Positions 44,170-53,749 of a stretch of 64,000 nt of DNA are shown here, in pieces. The position numbers and the translations under genes were made by a program. Positions within the stretch are counted from its first letter, which is position 1; each line of letters begins with the position of its first letter. The stretch is from assembly GCF_000949425.1 (NCBI RefSeq), contig NZ_CP010976.1, positions 2,356,001-2,420,000 on the forward strand, in the 5' to 3' direction. The notes beneath the pieces are model-generated. The model was not told where the DNA came from. It did no database searches and saw only the letters and a list, made by a program, of their open reading frames with translations. Source of the DNA: Paenibacillus sp. IHBB 10380 (GTDB lineage: Bacteria > Bacillota > Bacilli > Paenibacillales > Paenibacillaceae).

Positions 44170-45336
44170 CTACCCCATCTCACTACTTATCTTCACCAAT
44201 TTTTCTCCTTGTTCTAAAAGTGTTTCATAATCATAGTCTTCTTTAATTTCTTTTATTTTATTTTCAGAAATATCATTTATTTTAAAGTACTCGATTAAAA
44301 TTTCATATTGTGTCTTTCCTAGTTTAGTTGAACTATCTTCAATAGCTTCTTTCCATGGAATATTTGCTTTATCCATCATTAATTCAAGAGCTGAACCCGT
44401 CTCATATCGCATACTCCTCTCTAAGAACCTTGGAGACTCTGCCTGTCCACTAACAATAAAATCGAATGCTTGCATAAAAGTAACGTGATAAGGCTCCTGC
44501 TTTTTTGCAAGCACCCTAAGGTTTCCGCCTGCTAATTGACTATAACGATACTCTAAGTATCTTGCTGAACCTTCAATCGCTTCTGTTTTTGTTTCACCTA
44601 TTAACTGTGGCCACTTTGTATAACGATAATTACGTACTAAGGTCCAATCATATAAAACTTGTTTGATCGTTTCGGAATTATTATTCATCATGGCCTTATC
44701 TAATAGTTTGAACTCCAATCCCATTAACGCATAATTTTCTTTATTTATAGGATAATCAGGAATGTACTCTGCATCATTTGCGTCATATGTCCATTTTTTT
44801 TGTTTATAAGCATGAAAAGACTCATGTAATAAAAAAGAAGAAAAATCAAAATATAAATCTGGATCACTAAACATTTTAGGATAATATTTCAAGTGAAATA
44901 TTTCAGTGTTATTAATATTTAGTGTCCCGAAATTCCCAGGAGCCCACGTAGAAATGGTTCTTAAATCAAAATGATTTAAGCGATATACCTTGGGTAAATG
45001 AAAAGACTTCGGTACTTCTATTTCTTTTGCAAATATACTATTTTCTATTTGCTTTACATTCATTGCATAAGCTTCTTTCCTTATAAATCCATTCGATTTA
45101 TTGCTACGAATAAGAATTAACGGTTTTTTTTCAAAATGGTAATCTTCATTCCAAAGCTTGTCACTGGATTCTTCAAAATGGTTATATATAGTTGATAATT
45201 CTCTTAACATGCTTTGATCCGTTTCATTTAATGACTCAAATTTTGTATGATAATTTTTATTCAACATGATGCTTACCAACAAAATCCCTACAAATACCAC
45301 TAATGAGATTAGAATTACTTTTACAAGTTTCTTCAT
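44170..45336 (-). CDS. Membrane-anchored protein with HExxH zinc-peptidase motif
   Basis: This 388-residue protein has one N-terminal transmembrane segment (residues 5-24), then an extracellular domain with HESFH (His171, Glu172, His175) and, about 75 residues later, EAIEGSARYLEYRY with a candidate third zinc ligand. This is the layout of a gluzincin-type metalloprotease. I do not recognise the family. ATG 45336 follows AAAGGAG. Confidence 0.75.
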   Translation of the reverse strand: MKKLVKVILISLVVFVGILLVSIMLNKNYHTKFESLNETDQSMLRELSTIYNHFEESSDKLWNEDYHFEKKPLILIRSNKSNGFIRKEAYAMNVKQIENSIFAKEIEVPKSFHLPKVYRLNHFDLRTISTWAPGNFGTLNINNTEIFHLKYYPKMFSDPDLYFDFSSFLLHESFHAYKQKKWTYDANDAEYIPDYPINKENYALMGLEFKLLDKAMMNNNSETIKQVLYDWTLVRNYRYTKWPQLIGETKTEAIEGSARYLEYRYSQLAGGNLRVLAKKQEPYHVTFMQAFDFIVSGQAESPRFLERSMRYETGSALELMMDKANIPWKEAIEDSSTKLGKTQYEILIEYFKINDISENKIKEIKEDYDYETLLEQGEKLVKISSEMG

Positions 45337-45477
45337 CTTATACTCCTTTTGAAAGTCACAATTCTTATGATGAATAAGATTATCAATCCTTATATGATGC
45401 CCAAAAGAAAATAATTGAAATTATCAATGATTTTCTTTTTTATAGTCTTAGTGAATTCATGTCATATTTTCTCCAAG

Positions 45478-45503
45478 AAAAAAACGCTTGGAGAACCAAG
45501 CGT
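45478..45503 (-). terminator. Terminator of the AI-2E transporter gene
   Basis: ACGCTTGG and CCAAGCGT form a stem with loop AGAA; the plus-strand A run before it gives a U run on the minus strand. Confidence 0.8.
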
Positions 45504-45540
45504 CGTTACAAACTTATACGGAAAGTTATTCATCGATTAG

Positions 45541-46542
45541 TTATTCAGACTGCTCAACTTCAAGTACATCCAACAGGAACATAAATATCGGAATTCCAAT
45601 AATCAATCCCCATATGCCCATGTAATGCTGTGAGAAAATCAGAATAATAAACGTGTAGAACATAGGTAGCTTCGTCTTATGAGCATATAACTTGGGATTA
45701 AGGAAATATGTCTCAATTCCATGAATAACTAGGATCATCACAATGGTCCAGACTACCAAAGATAAACTACCAATTTGGTATGCAATGATACCGATCGGAA
45801 TGAACGAGATAATGACACCTGCAACAGGAATAAGACTAAACAGGAACACCATAATCGTAAGTGCAAATAAATACGGAAAGCCCATAATCCATAGACCTAT
45901 GATCGTCAGAACGGTATTGAATACTGCAATGAGCAGCTGGACTTCTATAACTTTTCCGAAAGAAGAAGTGAATTTTCTACCGAAATAATTAAACTCACTG
46001 TACACCCAACCTATTTTACTTTTACGAAATTTCTCTGTGAACTGATCGACCTTGTTTTTTTGCAGAAGATAAAAGAAACTAAGCAGGATAACAAACAGAA
46101 TAATCTCTAGCCATTTTCCCAACTTCATAATGTAATCTACAGCACTGCCCAAATATTTCTGGTAGTCAATTTTATCCAGCGCATTTGTTAACATCTGGAG
46201 GGTTTCATCATTCTTAGAGGAATTTAGAAATCGGTTGATATTATTAATCATATCTACGACTTGATTTACAATTTTAGGTGCATAATTGAAAATTCCAAAT
46301 ATCAATGAGGAAATAAGCAGTAAGTACAGAATTACGTTCACTACTGTGGGAGAGATGGGAAAGATACGGCTTATTTTTTTAGTCACAAAACCTTCAAGAC
46401 GTCCCATCACGAAAGTAACCAAGAATAATAGAAGTAATAAATTGAGCATATGACGCAGACTATATAATAATAATAAGACCAGCATCAAAAATAAAACCCT
46501 TTTTACAATCGATTGAGCAAAAAATGTGCGTAAAGCTTCCAT
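45541..46542 (-). CDS. AI-2E-family transporter
   Basis: This 333-residue membrane protein has about eight hydrophobic segments, including the family's signature SLIPVAGVIISFIPIGIIA and the C-terminal YFLNPKLYAHKTKLP and GIWGLIIGIPIFMFL. Family members export autoinducer-2 or act in sodium/lithium-proton antiport; the role here is undetermined. GAGGG precedes ATG 46542. Confidence 0.92.
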   Translation of the reverse strand: MEALRTFFAQSIVKRVLFLMLVLLLLYSLRHMLNLLLLLFLVTFVMGRLEGFVTKKISRIFPISPTVVNVILYLLLISSLIFGIFNYAPKIVNQVVDMINNINRFLNSSKNDETLQMLTNALDKIDYQKYLGSAVDYIMKLGKWLEIILFVILLSFFYLLQKNKVDQFTEKFRKSKIGWVYSEFNYFGRKFTSSFGKVIEVQLLIAVFNTVLTIIGLWIMGFPYLFALTIMVFLFSLIPVAGVIISFIPIGIIAYQIGSLSLVVWTIVMILVIHGIETYFLNPKLYAHKTKLPMFYTFIILIFSQHYMGIWGLIIGIPIFMFLLDVLEVEQSE

Positions 46543-46790
46543 AGGCGACCCTCTTTTTCTCTTTTATTCATCCTCCCTTAATACGGATAAATGTTGCTTA
46601 CGTTTCACTTTAAAGTAAAAATTTTTCTCTTAATCCATATAAGTTTTATTAACCTACTTATGTATTGATTTCTCCCCTCTATATTTGGTTCAATTAACAA
46701 ATAAAGGGGCTTATTCATGCGTACACATTGAAATGATGATGGATTCAATGAGTAATGAGTATAACGCTTTAACACTATTAATCAGCCATC

Positions 46791-47570
46791 TCATTTTATT
46801 TGATTCACGTCTATTTTATCTAACGGCGACTTTAGAATACCTAGAAGAATAATTATCCAAAGCGGGGAATTCCCAATAGTATGTACAGCAAATGAAGCCC
46901 AAGTTGAACCCGTATGTTGTGCAATCCAAGGTGCTATTAACATTCCAGGAATCATCCCAATAAAATGCCATTTTAAACAAGCATGAATCATCCAGGCCCA
47001 AAGTATTCCGTTAATCATCCATGAGTAAGTCCCGAATGTATTTACTTGTAAAGGTAAAATGTACCCTCTCCACATTAACTCTTCACTAAACATTGCAAGG
47101 ATATGTATTGGAACAAACAAGGCAAGTAGTTTCCAATTTCCCCTTAGTGATATATCGAAAAACTTAGTTGGTGGTATTACAAATTTCTTAAGTGGATTAA
47201 ATGGTGCTGGTAAGTACCCAGGTGGAGAAAAAAATTTCATCCGTGCAAAATATTTTCCTACTGGTTCTAGGAGTTGATCAAGAATTATTGTCAGAATAAC
47301 TGCTCCGAATACCCAAAACCAATCATTCGGCTGAAAAGATATAAGATGAAATCGTTCCTTGAACGCTGAAAATGACATCGTTCCCCCGTCTAACCAATAA
47401 AAAAAAACGGATAAAGGGAGCAAGATAATGACTGGCATCCATAAAAAGAACCAAAAAGAAAAAATTAATGGGACACCTCTACTCACTGATTTCGGTGTCC
47501 AATAGTAAAAACCACAATATAATAACATCCCTGGAATTCCAAATAGCAAAAGTTGCACCCACAAAGACAT
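46791..47570 (-). CDS. CPBP-family intramembrane metalloprotease
   Basis: This 259-residue multi-pass membrane protein has the CPBP/Abi motifs SEELMWRGYILP (EExxxR), then WMIHACLKWHF and the third motif FAVHTIGNS. Members cleave within membranes; some protect bacteriocin producers. AGGAG precedes ATG 47570. No bacteriocin gene is visible nearby. Confidence 0.9.
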   Translation of the reverse strand: MSLWVQLLLFGIPGMLLYCGFYYWTPKSVSRGVPLIFSFWFFLWMPVIILLPLSVFFYWLDGGTMSFSAFKERFHLISFQPNDWFWVFGAVILTIILDQLLEPVGKYFARMKFFSPPGYLPAPFNPLKKFVIPPTKFFDISLRGNWKLLALFVPIHILAMFSEELMWRGYILPLQVNTFGTYSWMINGILWAWMIHACLKWHFIGMIPGMLIAPWIAQHTGSTWASFAVHTIGNSPLWIIILLGILKSPLDKIDVNQIK

Positions 47571-47594
47571 TATTTATCTCCTTATTGGAATCAT

Positions 47595-48063
47595 CTATAG
47601 TATTTTCACTTTATCCTCAAGCTCTTCATAGGCTTCTTTTAACCATGGATGGACGACCTTTAAGGTTTCTTTCCGTTCCCATAAGTAATTGATATATGCA
47701 AATGATGCATGTGTTAAAGATTTCTTTAAATGTCTATTCAGTACTTCAATATATGGAGGCACTCCTGACTGATCCCAAGCAATCTTATCTGCAACAAATA
47801 ATACGTGATCAAGTAAAGTTGCATTTGCCCGTAAAGTCGTATGGCAACCTACGGCATCTAATATTTCTACATCTGTAATTCCAAAAATATTTCTAGCCAT
47901 TACTTTTGATATCTTTTGATGGATAATCATTGGAAATAGTTCTTCTTCAGGTAAAATATCAATCTGTAAATGTCTCGACACATCTATTCGCTCAATGAAT
48001 ATTGCTTTTCAAATCACTTGAAAACTCAATATGTTCTGTGAGGTGTTTAAAAATGGTATGCAT
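47595..48063 (-). pseudogene. yqeK: YqeK-type HD phosphohydrolase with a central deletion
   Basis: Two pieces of a YqeK-like (Ap4A hydrolase, HD superfamily) gene remain. The start, ATG 48063, reads MHTIFKHLTEHIEFSSDLKS and stops at 47992. The rest resumes in another frame, roughly ERIDVSRHLQIDILPEEE onward, and ends normally at 47595 with LLDHVLFVADKIAWDQ and VVHPWL. The segment normally between them, including the HC...HD metal-binding motifs, is gone. The deletion is out of frame, so the gene is dead; the GTG at 47981 has no good ribosome site. Confidence 0.8.
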
Positions 48064-48130
48064 ACATACATTCTCTCTTTCTTATATTATGCTGCATTAA
48101 TGCGTGAATAGGAAGTTTCAGTGGCTTATT

Positions 48131-48934
48131 CTAGTTACTTAATCCCTTATTGATCATGGATAAGAAATATTCCTTATTATCAGGATGACAGGCAATTAAA
48201 TAGGGTTCCTCGTTCATCCCATTAAAGGGATTTCCCTCAAAATCGATTACAATACCTCCTGCTTCTTTCACCATAAGTATCCCAGAATATAAATCATCAC
48301 CCTCCGAGTTATACAGGATAATACCATCAAGGTCACCTTTGGCTAACATACACCACTGTATGGTTGGAGCCCATAACCGCATCATTCTCTTGCAATTGAT
48401 ATCTATATATTGTCTTAATTTTACTGCTTTTTCTTCATTTTGGACTTTGTGCCCTTGTATCCATCCCAGATTAAATCTCTTATTTGTATCTTTCTTTTTC
48501 ATTTGGAGCCGTTTATCATTACAGAAGGCGCCCTCATGGATGCAGGATATAAATAATCGATTAATCATAGGCTCAAAAATAACCCCAAGCACTGGCTCCT
48601 TCTTATACATTAATGTTATGGATGAAGAAAACACAGGTAAACCAATTGCAAAATTATTGGTGCCATCCAAAGGGTCTACTAACCATAGCCATTCACTTTC
48701 CTGTCCATTATCACCTGCTTCTTCACTATGAATTTTATGCTCTGGAAATACTCTATTAATTTCTTTAAGAATTAATTCCTCTGCTAAGAGATCTACTTCC
48801 GTAATTACATCACCAAAAATATCTTTTTCTTCAAGAAAGGTGAATTCATCAAATCGATTTTTAGCTATTTTTCCTGCTTCAAGAATCACCTTACTAGACA
48901 ACCTCTTAGCATCTTCTAATATTCTCACGTCCAT
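48131..48934 (-). CDS. Inositol-monophosphatase-family phosphatase
   Basis: This 267-residue enzyme has the metal-dependent phosphatase motifs in order: HSEEAGD, WLVDPLDGTNNFA, and the C-terminal EGDDLYSGILMVKEAGG, where the usual WDxA is replaced by DDLYSG. That replacement of the third metal site suggests an altered substrate (inositol phosphate, PAP or a sugar phosphate). GAGGTGACTT precedes ATG 48934. Confidence 0.88.
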   Translation of the reverse strand: MDVRILEDAKRLSSKVILEAGKIAKNRFDEFTFLEEKDIFGDVITEVDLLAEELILKEINRVFPEHKIHSEEAGDNGQESEWLWLVDPLDGTNNFAIGLPVFSSSITLMYKKEPVLGVIFEPMINRLFISCIHEGAFCNDKRLQMKKKDTNKRFNLGWIQGHKVQNEEKAVKLRQYIDINCKRMMRLWAPTIQWCMLAKGDLDGIILYNSEGDDLYSGILMVKEAGGIVIDFEGNPFNGMNEEPYLIACHPDNKEYFLSMINKGLSN

Positions 48935-49243
48935 AAGTCACCTCATTATCCATAGCTTTTTCTTGAAACCATATTGGCATAGTGTTACTTTTTTACTTAG
49001 AGTGAATTCTATATGTAATCTTTTCTATTTTACTATATACTTCATAGTTTATCACAATTATATACTCATCTGGATATAACTACTCATTCTCAGCTATGGT
49101 TACATATTCAACACTCTGTATGGCGTAAATCCTGTTTCCTTCTCCAACATTTAGAGATGAAAATGAAGTTAGTACTCAAATCAAACATGATTTCACACAA
49201 ACAAGAATAGACTTGAATAATTCCAAATAAAGGAGAATGTTAA
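48935..49243. other. Divergent intergenic region
   Basis: This is about 310 AT-rich bases between divergent phosphatase and chitinase genes. I see no gene, and no operator resembling those of the glucan regulon. Confidence 0.4.
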
Positions 49244-50518
49244 ATGGCTGAATGGAAACATCCTTTTTCAAACAAATTAATAAATCGCGCAATGTGCTTG
49301 GCGTTAGGCACCGTGCTGCTCGTCACACCACTTACAGCCTTCGCTACACCCACCGTATCAAGTGTGACTGGCTCCACATCTTCGCAAGTGAAAATTAGTT
49401 TCAATCAAAATGATAGCGCTTACTTCGACTATTATGATGGAGATAGTACTTTGGAAGTTGGTGAAAGCCGTGTCCTAAGCAAGAGAGAGATAAGAAAAGA
49501 GTGGGATGGAATCGATCCGGATTACAGTCCTGAGCGTGCTGTTGAAGCCGTTAAAGCGGCCCTGCCGCAGAAAGATTATGAAGAGCTATTTCCTTATCGG
49601 CTTGGATCAGAAGAATGGCATAAGGCAGCCAAAGGAAAAGAGTATTATAAAGAAAACCAAAGCGATTATTACTCTTATGACAACTTAATTAACGCAGTAA
49701 CTGAAGTCGCTAACATTAAATATAAAGTAAGAAACCGAGAAGGCAGCGATACGATACAAGAAGTGTATAGACTGGATAAGGAAGCGAAAGTAGAGACACT
49801 CGTTGCACGTTCGGTCGATTTCTACTCAGATAAGAACCGACAACAAGCTACTACAACCCAGATCGTGGATTATGGTACTTTCCTAAAAGAAGGCACCAAG
49901 ATCAATCGGAAGAGAGAGCTGGCTGCGTTACTAGCGAATCTTGCACATGAAACCGGTGGTGGATGGGATGCAGCACCCGGAGGTCCACTAAAATGGGGAT
50001 TATTCTGGAATGAGAATATTGCCGGAAGAACTGGAAAAAATCTAGATCCTTTCGTCGACCCAGCTAGCAGTGAGCTATACCCTGGTATCAAGGAAAAACG
50101 GTACTACGGCCGTGGACCCATTATGCTAAGCTGGAATTTCAACTATGGATTGTTTAGCTCCATTATTTATGGCGATAAGAACGTGTTGCTAAAAAATCCT
50201 GAGCAGCTCGCCGTGGACGGAAAAACTGGTTTTATGACTGCCATCCTGTTCTGGATGACACCACAATCTCCTAAACCTTCCGCTCATGATGTTATGGTAG
50301 GCAAGTGGAAACCGACAAAAGATCAAGCCGACAAAGGACTTAAGCCAGCTGGATTCGGTATTACGATCATGGTTCTTAACGGCCTAGAAGCCAACCTTGG
50401 CGAGACTGAAGGAACAGGAGTCAAACGCCGTGCCGGACATTACCGTGATATTACAGCTAGAATGGGTGTAGATATTACCGATGAGAAGGTCGATACCTTA
50501 GGAATGCAACCATTCTAG
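49244..50518 (+). CDS. Secreted GH19 chitinase-type hydrolase
   Basis: This 424-residue protein has a signal peptide ending TAFA at residue 34 and a C-terminal family 19 glycoside hydrolase domain. The catalytic acid is probably Glu236 in LAHETGGGWD; the family signatures YYGRGPIMLSWNFNYG and FWMTPQSPKPSAHDV follow. Residues 60-210 form an N-terminal region with no recognised domain. It would cleave chitin or chitosan outside the cell. AAAGGAG precedes ATG 49244. Confidence 0.92.
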   Translation: MAEWKHPFSNKLINRAMCLALGTVLLVTPLTAFATPTVSSVTGSTSSQVKISFNQNDSAYFDYYDGDSTLEVGESRVLSKREIRKEWDGIDPDYSPERAVEAVKAALPQKDYEELFPYRLGSEEWHKAAKGKEYYKENQSDYYSYDNLINAVTEVANIKYKVRNREGSDTIQEVYRLDKEAKVETLVARSVDFYSDKNRQQATTTQIVDYGTFLKEGTKINRKRELAALLANLAHETGGGWDAAPGGPLKWGLFWNENIAGRTGKNLDPFVDPASSELYPGIKEKRYYGRGPIMLSWNFNYGLFSSIIYGDKNVLLKNPEQLAVDGKTGFMTAILFWMTPQSPKPSAHDVMVGKWKPTKDQADKGLKPAGFGITIMVLNGLEANLGETEGTGVKRRAGHYRDITARMGVDITDEKVDTLGMQPF

Positions 50519-50543
50519 AATACAGCTTCTAAAAGTACACAAT

Positions 50544-50578
50544 AATAACAAAAGGACTACTCGCTGTCCTTTTGTTAT
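50544..50578 (+). terminator. Terminator of the GH19 gene
   Basis: ATAACAAAAGGAC and GTCCTTTTGTTAT form a perfect 13-bp stem with a 9-base loop. Confidence 0.8.
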
Positions 50579-50680
50579 ATATCCGCTTTAACCCTCTCGG
50601 ACCAATAATGCTATCACAACGATCGTGAAACAGGAATCCAGCCCAAAAGATCTTCAAAGGTATACCAGAAATCTAAATCT

Positions 50681-51415
50681 TTAGTTCTTTCGAAAAATCA
50701 AACTTGCAATAATGACCCCAAGAAAGAATCCTGATATGGAAGAGACAATAATGATTCCGATGATATTTGTACTTGTAGTAAAGACTAACTTTGCAATGAT
50801 GACGCTTATCGCTGTTATAAGTACGATTAACCAATACACTAGCTTTCTCTTCAAACTGATTCTTCTAAAGGGTTTTGTTGAATAAGGAGCTTTACGTATT
50901 AACACAACTATTAAACACATCTGAACCACAATACCAATGATGGAAAGTGAGTATTGAAGTAACTTGTACAATGGAATAATAAAATAACTGTTTTGTAAGA
51001 ATGGGTAATTCATGACAAGGAATCCCGATTTATGAGTGAATGAATCTATAAATATATGACTATAGAATCCAACCACAACAGATATTAAAAACACAATCCA
51101 ATTCGAAAATTTCCGAAAGTCAAAATATCTAATGAATGAGTATGACTTCATATCGATATTAAACGTGGAAGGCAGATGAAGTATGAAAGGCTTCATTATT
51201 ATTTGAAGTAATAATAAAATGACTATACATAGGGGAATTCCTTCTAAGAATAGTCCCCAATGTGTATGACCTATGATTTGATATGGCTCTAATGCAATAA
51301 AATACTCAAAATCAGGAGACATACTACCAAGAACAAGCCCAACTAAGCTAAAATATCGAGGTTTAATATATTTAATTGGAAATGAATATAATGGATGTGC
51401 AAATGTAAATGGCAA
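50681..51415 (-). CDS. DUF4184-type membrane protein
   Basis: This protein of about 244 residues begins MPFTFAHPLYSF if translation starts at TTG 51415, six bases after GAGGAG. It has PDFEYF, GHTHWGLF and FYSHIFIDSFTH, a pattern of conserved His/Asp typical of the DUF4184 group, followed by four or five transmembrane segments. Biochemical role unknown. It is the first of a long series of minus-strand genes. Confidence 0.82.
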   Translation of the reverse strand: MPFTFAHPLYSFPIKYIKPRYFSLVGLVLGSMSPDFEYFIALEPYQIIGHTHWGLFLEGIPLCIVILLLLQIIMKPFILHLPSTFNIDMKSYSFIRYFDFRKFSNWIVFLISVVVGFYSHIFIDSFTHKSGFLVMNYPFLQNSYFIIPLYKLLQYSLSIIGIVVQMCLIVVLIRKAPYSTKPFRRISLKRKLVYWLIVLITAISVIIAKLVFTTSTNIIGIIIVSSISGFFLGVIIASLIFRKN

Positions 51416-51582
51416 AGCATCACTCCTCGTTAAACAGATCATCTACTATGATACTTCCAAGTATTACATATTCACTAATTTTTAATCCATTTACTTTCCC
51501 GAAATTCGTGCTTTAGAATGCTCATTGTTATCGAATCATGGTATTCATGGTTATAAAAGAGAATTTATTCCGAACTTCCTCT

Positions 51583-52308
51583 TTAATCTTCTCTGATTAC
51601 CTTCCAAGATTTGTTTACATTCGAATATTCAATAATAACTTTATATTCATCTATATGTTCTTTGAAATCATAGACTTTATCCATGTCTGTATAATGACCC
51701 ACTGATGCTATTGGTATCTTTAATTTACCTCGGGTCTTTATTATTTTGGATAGATCAATAAATAAACCTTCTCTAGTACATTCTAGGAGTATTGAAGAAA
51801 TATCACTGGGTAACTTCGGAAATAATCTACCCGTTAACAAACCCAATTTATTAATAATTACATTTGATAATAGGGATTCATAATCTCTCAAGTCAGTCAC
51901 ATAAAGTTTATTGAACCAACCATCATCATGAGCATAATAGGCAAATCGATTCATTGGTATGGATTTCATAGGTTTAGCCATGTGCGAAAAAAACAATAAT
52001 TCGGCTATCTGACCATTACTCAACCTATTTAAGTCTTCCTCTTTGGCGAAATCCACCCAGCAGAAATTACCGTATCCATAAACATCATCATCAAGTAATA
52101 GTTCAATCTCTAGTCTTGTAACATATTCGAAATTGGTGTGTTGATTCCTCCTAGCATAATCAAAGTGATGGTTAAGTAGTATCAAGTTCTCCGGTCTATT
52201 AGGTATTGAATTAATAAATTCAAAAAATTCTATTCCATAGGAATAAAAACACTGTTGATCATTAGTTCTACTTACGTAAATTAAATCTCTAATTTTATTC
52301 TTTTTCAT
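51583..52308 (-). CDS. Hypothetical protein, about 241 residues
   Basis: This soluble protein begins MKKNKIRDLIYVSRTNDQ if it starts at ATG 52308, which has GAGGGA upstream. It contains an acidic central motif (ELLLDDDVYGYGNFCWVDF) and YYAHDDGWFNKLY. No family is recognised. Oligo-A-rich, AT-rich codon use resembles the cassette-array genes further right. It starts about 40 bases after a frameshifted gene. Confidence 0.7.
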   Translation of the reverse strand: MKKNKIRDLIYVSRTNDQQCFYSYGIEFFEFINSIPNRPENLILLNHHFDYARRNQHTNFEYVTRLEIELLLDDDVYGYGNFCWVDFAKEEDLNRLSNGQIAELLFFSHMAKPMKSIPMNRFAYYAHDDGWFNKLYVTDLRDYESLLSNVIINKLGLLTGRLFPKLPSDISSILLECTREGLFIDLSKIIKTRGKLKIPIASVGHYTDMDKVYDFKEHIDEYKVIIEYSNVNKSWKVIRED

Positions 52309-52348
52309 CGAAACATCCCTCATTAAATGAATTGTTAAATCTATCATT

Positions 52349-52704
52349 TCAAAATTTGTTGTTACATTGTTCCATAATATAGTTCATATATGTAATTGCT
52401 TCTTGTTTTCTTTTAATTTTTGATCGGTAGAGTGATTTTGTTACGCCTTGTCTTACATTAATTGATTCTTGAATTATCTTGTGCCAGTGTTTTGGTACAA
52501 CTTTTAATGCATATTCACCCGCTCTAGCCTTATTTGTAATATCGTGTTCCTGGTGAACAACAAACGAGTGATCCCAAGTACTCCCCATTCAATCTCTGTT
52601 CTTCTTATGTAAAGTAAGTATGAGTTAAATGAGAATCGATTTATCGATTTTTTTATCCAGTTCTTCCAGTATGTATTTAAGTTCTCATGCAGATTAGATT
52701 TCAT
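52349..52704 (-). pseudogene. Small hypothetical gene with a one-base frameshift
   Basis: ATG 52704 (behind GGAGAG) opens a frame reading MKSNLHENLNTYWKNWIKKS and onward to RTEIEWG. At a run of four G (52583-52586, minus strand) the sensible reading shifts to STWDHSFVVHQEHDITNKAR and continues to 52349. Adding one G to the run restores a single frame of about 118 codons. The product is unknown. A true mutation, a sequencing error or homopolymer phase variation would all look the same. Confidence 0.65.
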
Positions 52705-52746
52705 AATATTCTCTCCATCTTTCCAATTAGAAGCATATCTAAGATC

Positions 52747-53454
52747 TCACCAAGGCATGTCTTGAACTAATGGTTGAACAAAAAGTCCTGAGCTATTAAT
52801 ATCAATTGTCCCTATCCATTCATAAATATTCTCTGCAGCTATTGATGGATCTGTATTTGCATCAGTTGACCTACCTCTTGTTAACAACTCACCCGGATGA
52901 ATTGCACACACTGTTATATTGAAACGCTTAACTTCTTGACCCAAACATATTGTAAACATGTTCTGAGCAGCTTTTGCCATTCTATATGAATATGAGAATC
53001 CTCGATCTTTAAATTCTCCTGAAGCCATTCGTGTTAAGGAACCGAGTCTTGAAGAAACATTAATTATTCTTGGATTATTTGATCTTTTTAATTGAGGAAG
53101 GCAAGCTTGTACTGTTCTAATAGGACCTAAACAATGAATATTAAATAGATTATTAACCTCTGCGGTTCCTAATGTCTCTATTAAATATTCCGAACCTGAA
53201 ATACCTGCATTGTTAATCACGACATCTAGCGATTCTGTACTATTCTCTAAGATCAGTTTAATGCTGTTTATGGACTTATCCTCTGACAAATCCGCCACTA
53301 TTGGTCTACAGTTATATGGGAATTGCGCTCTAATTGTTTCTGCCGATTCCTCCGTTCTAACTACAGGAAAAGTAAAGAATGCATTTGAATTGAATACTTT
53401 CAGCAATTCGAGACCTAAACCTCGATTTGCACCTGTTATTAAAATACTCTCCAT
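52747..53454 (-). CDS. SDR-family oxidoreductase (carbonyl reductase-like)
   Basis: This 235-residue Rossmann enzyme has TGANRGLGLELL at the N-terminus, VINNAGISG, the catalytic Ser in INVSSRLGS and YRMAK as the Tyr-Lys pair. It resembles small NADPH carbonyl reductases such as sniffer/CsgA types. ATG 53454 follows GGAGGTG. It lies at the edge of the cassette-like array; a degenerate array repeat may precede it. Confidence 0.88.
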   Translation of the reverse strand: MESILITGANRGLGLELLKVFNSNAFFTFPVVRTEESAETIRAQFPYNCRPIVADLSEDKSINSIKLILENSTESLDVVINNAGISGSEYLIETLGTAEVNNLFNIHCLGPIRTVQACLPQLKRSNNPRIINVSSRLGSLTRMASGEFKDRGFSYSYRMAKAAQNMFTICLGQEVKRFNITVCAIHPGELLTRGRSTDANTDPSIAAENIYEWIGTIDINSSGLFVQPLVQDMPW

Positions 53455-53499
53455 AGAAACACCTCCGAGAATAGAGTTCAACTCTTTCATGTAACTAAG

Positions 53500-53740
53500 G
53501 CGCAACCAAATAGCGTAAATAGGTTGTTATCTGGTGTATATTCCTTATTCAAGTCCAATTCGGCCGAATGATCCGATACGTGAATATAGTATTGTACTAT
53601 GTAACATGGCTCTCAAGTCAGCTAATAAAATCTTGTATCCTTCTCCCATTCTCTATTCGCTCTTTAAATTGCCCACTGCGGAAAGCGGTTTTATATGATA
53701 GGCATACCTTCTCTTATCGCCTTTAATATCAAGTTTTTCC
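53500..53740. repeat. Possible degenerate array repeats
   Basis: Two short words resemble the outer ends of the array repeats: GGTTGTTATCTGGTGT (near 53521-53536; cf. GGTTGTTATATGATGT at 61201) and GCGGTTTTATATGATAGGCA near 53685-53704. The inner arms are not recognisable. They may be decayed copies at the left margin of the array; the assignment is weak. Confidence 0.3.
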
Positions 53741-53749
53741 TTCACCTAA

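Noticed and set aside
45361-45440. Possible third Fur box (TGAATAAGATTATCA) before the HExxH gene
   Set aside because: Only one arm matches well and the other has several mismatches, within AT-rich sequence where such matches arise by chance.
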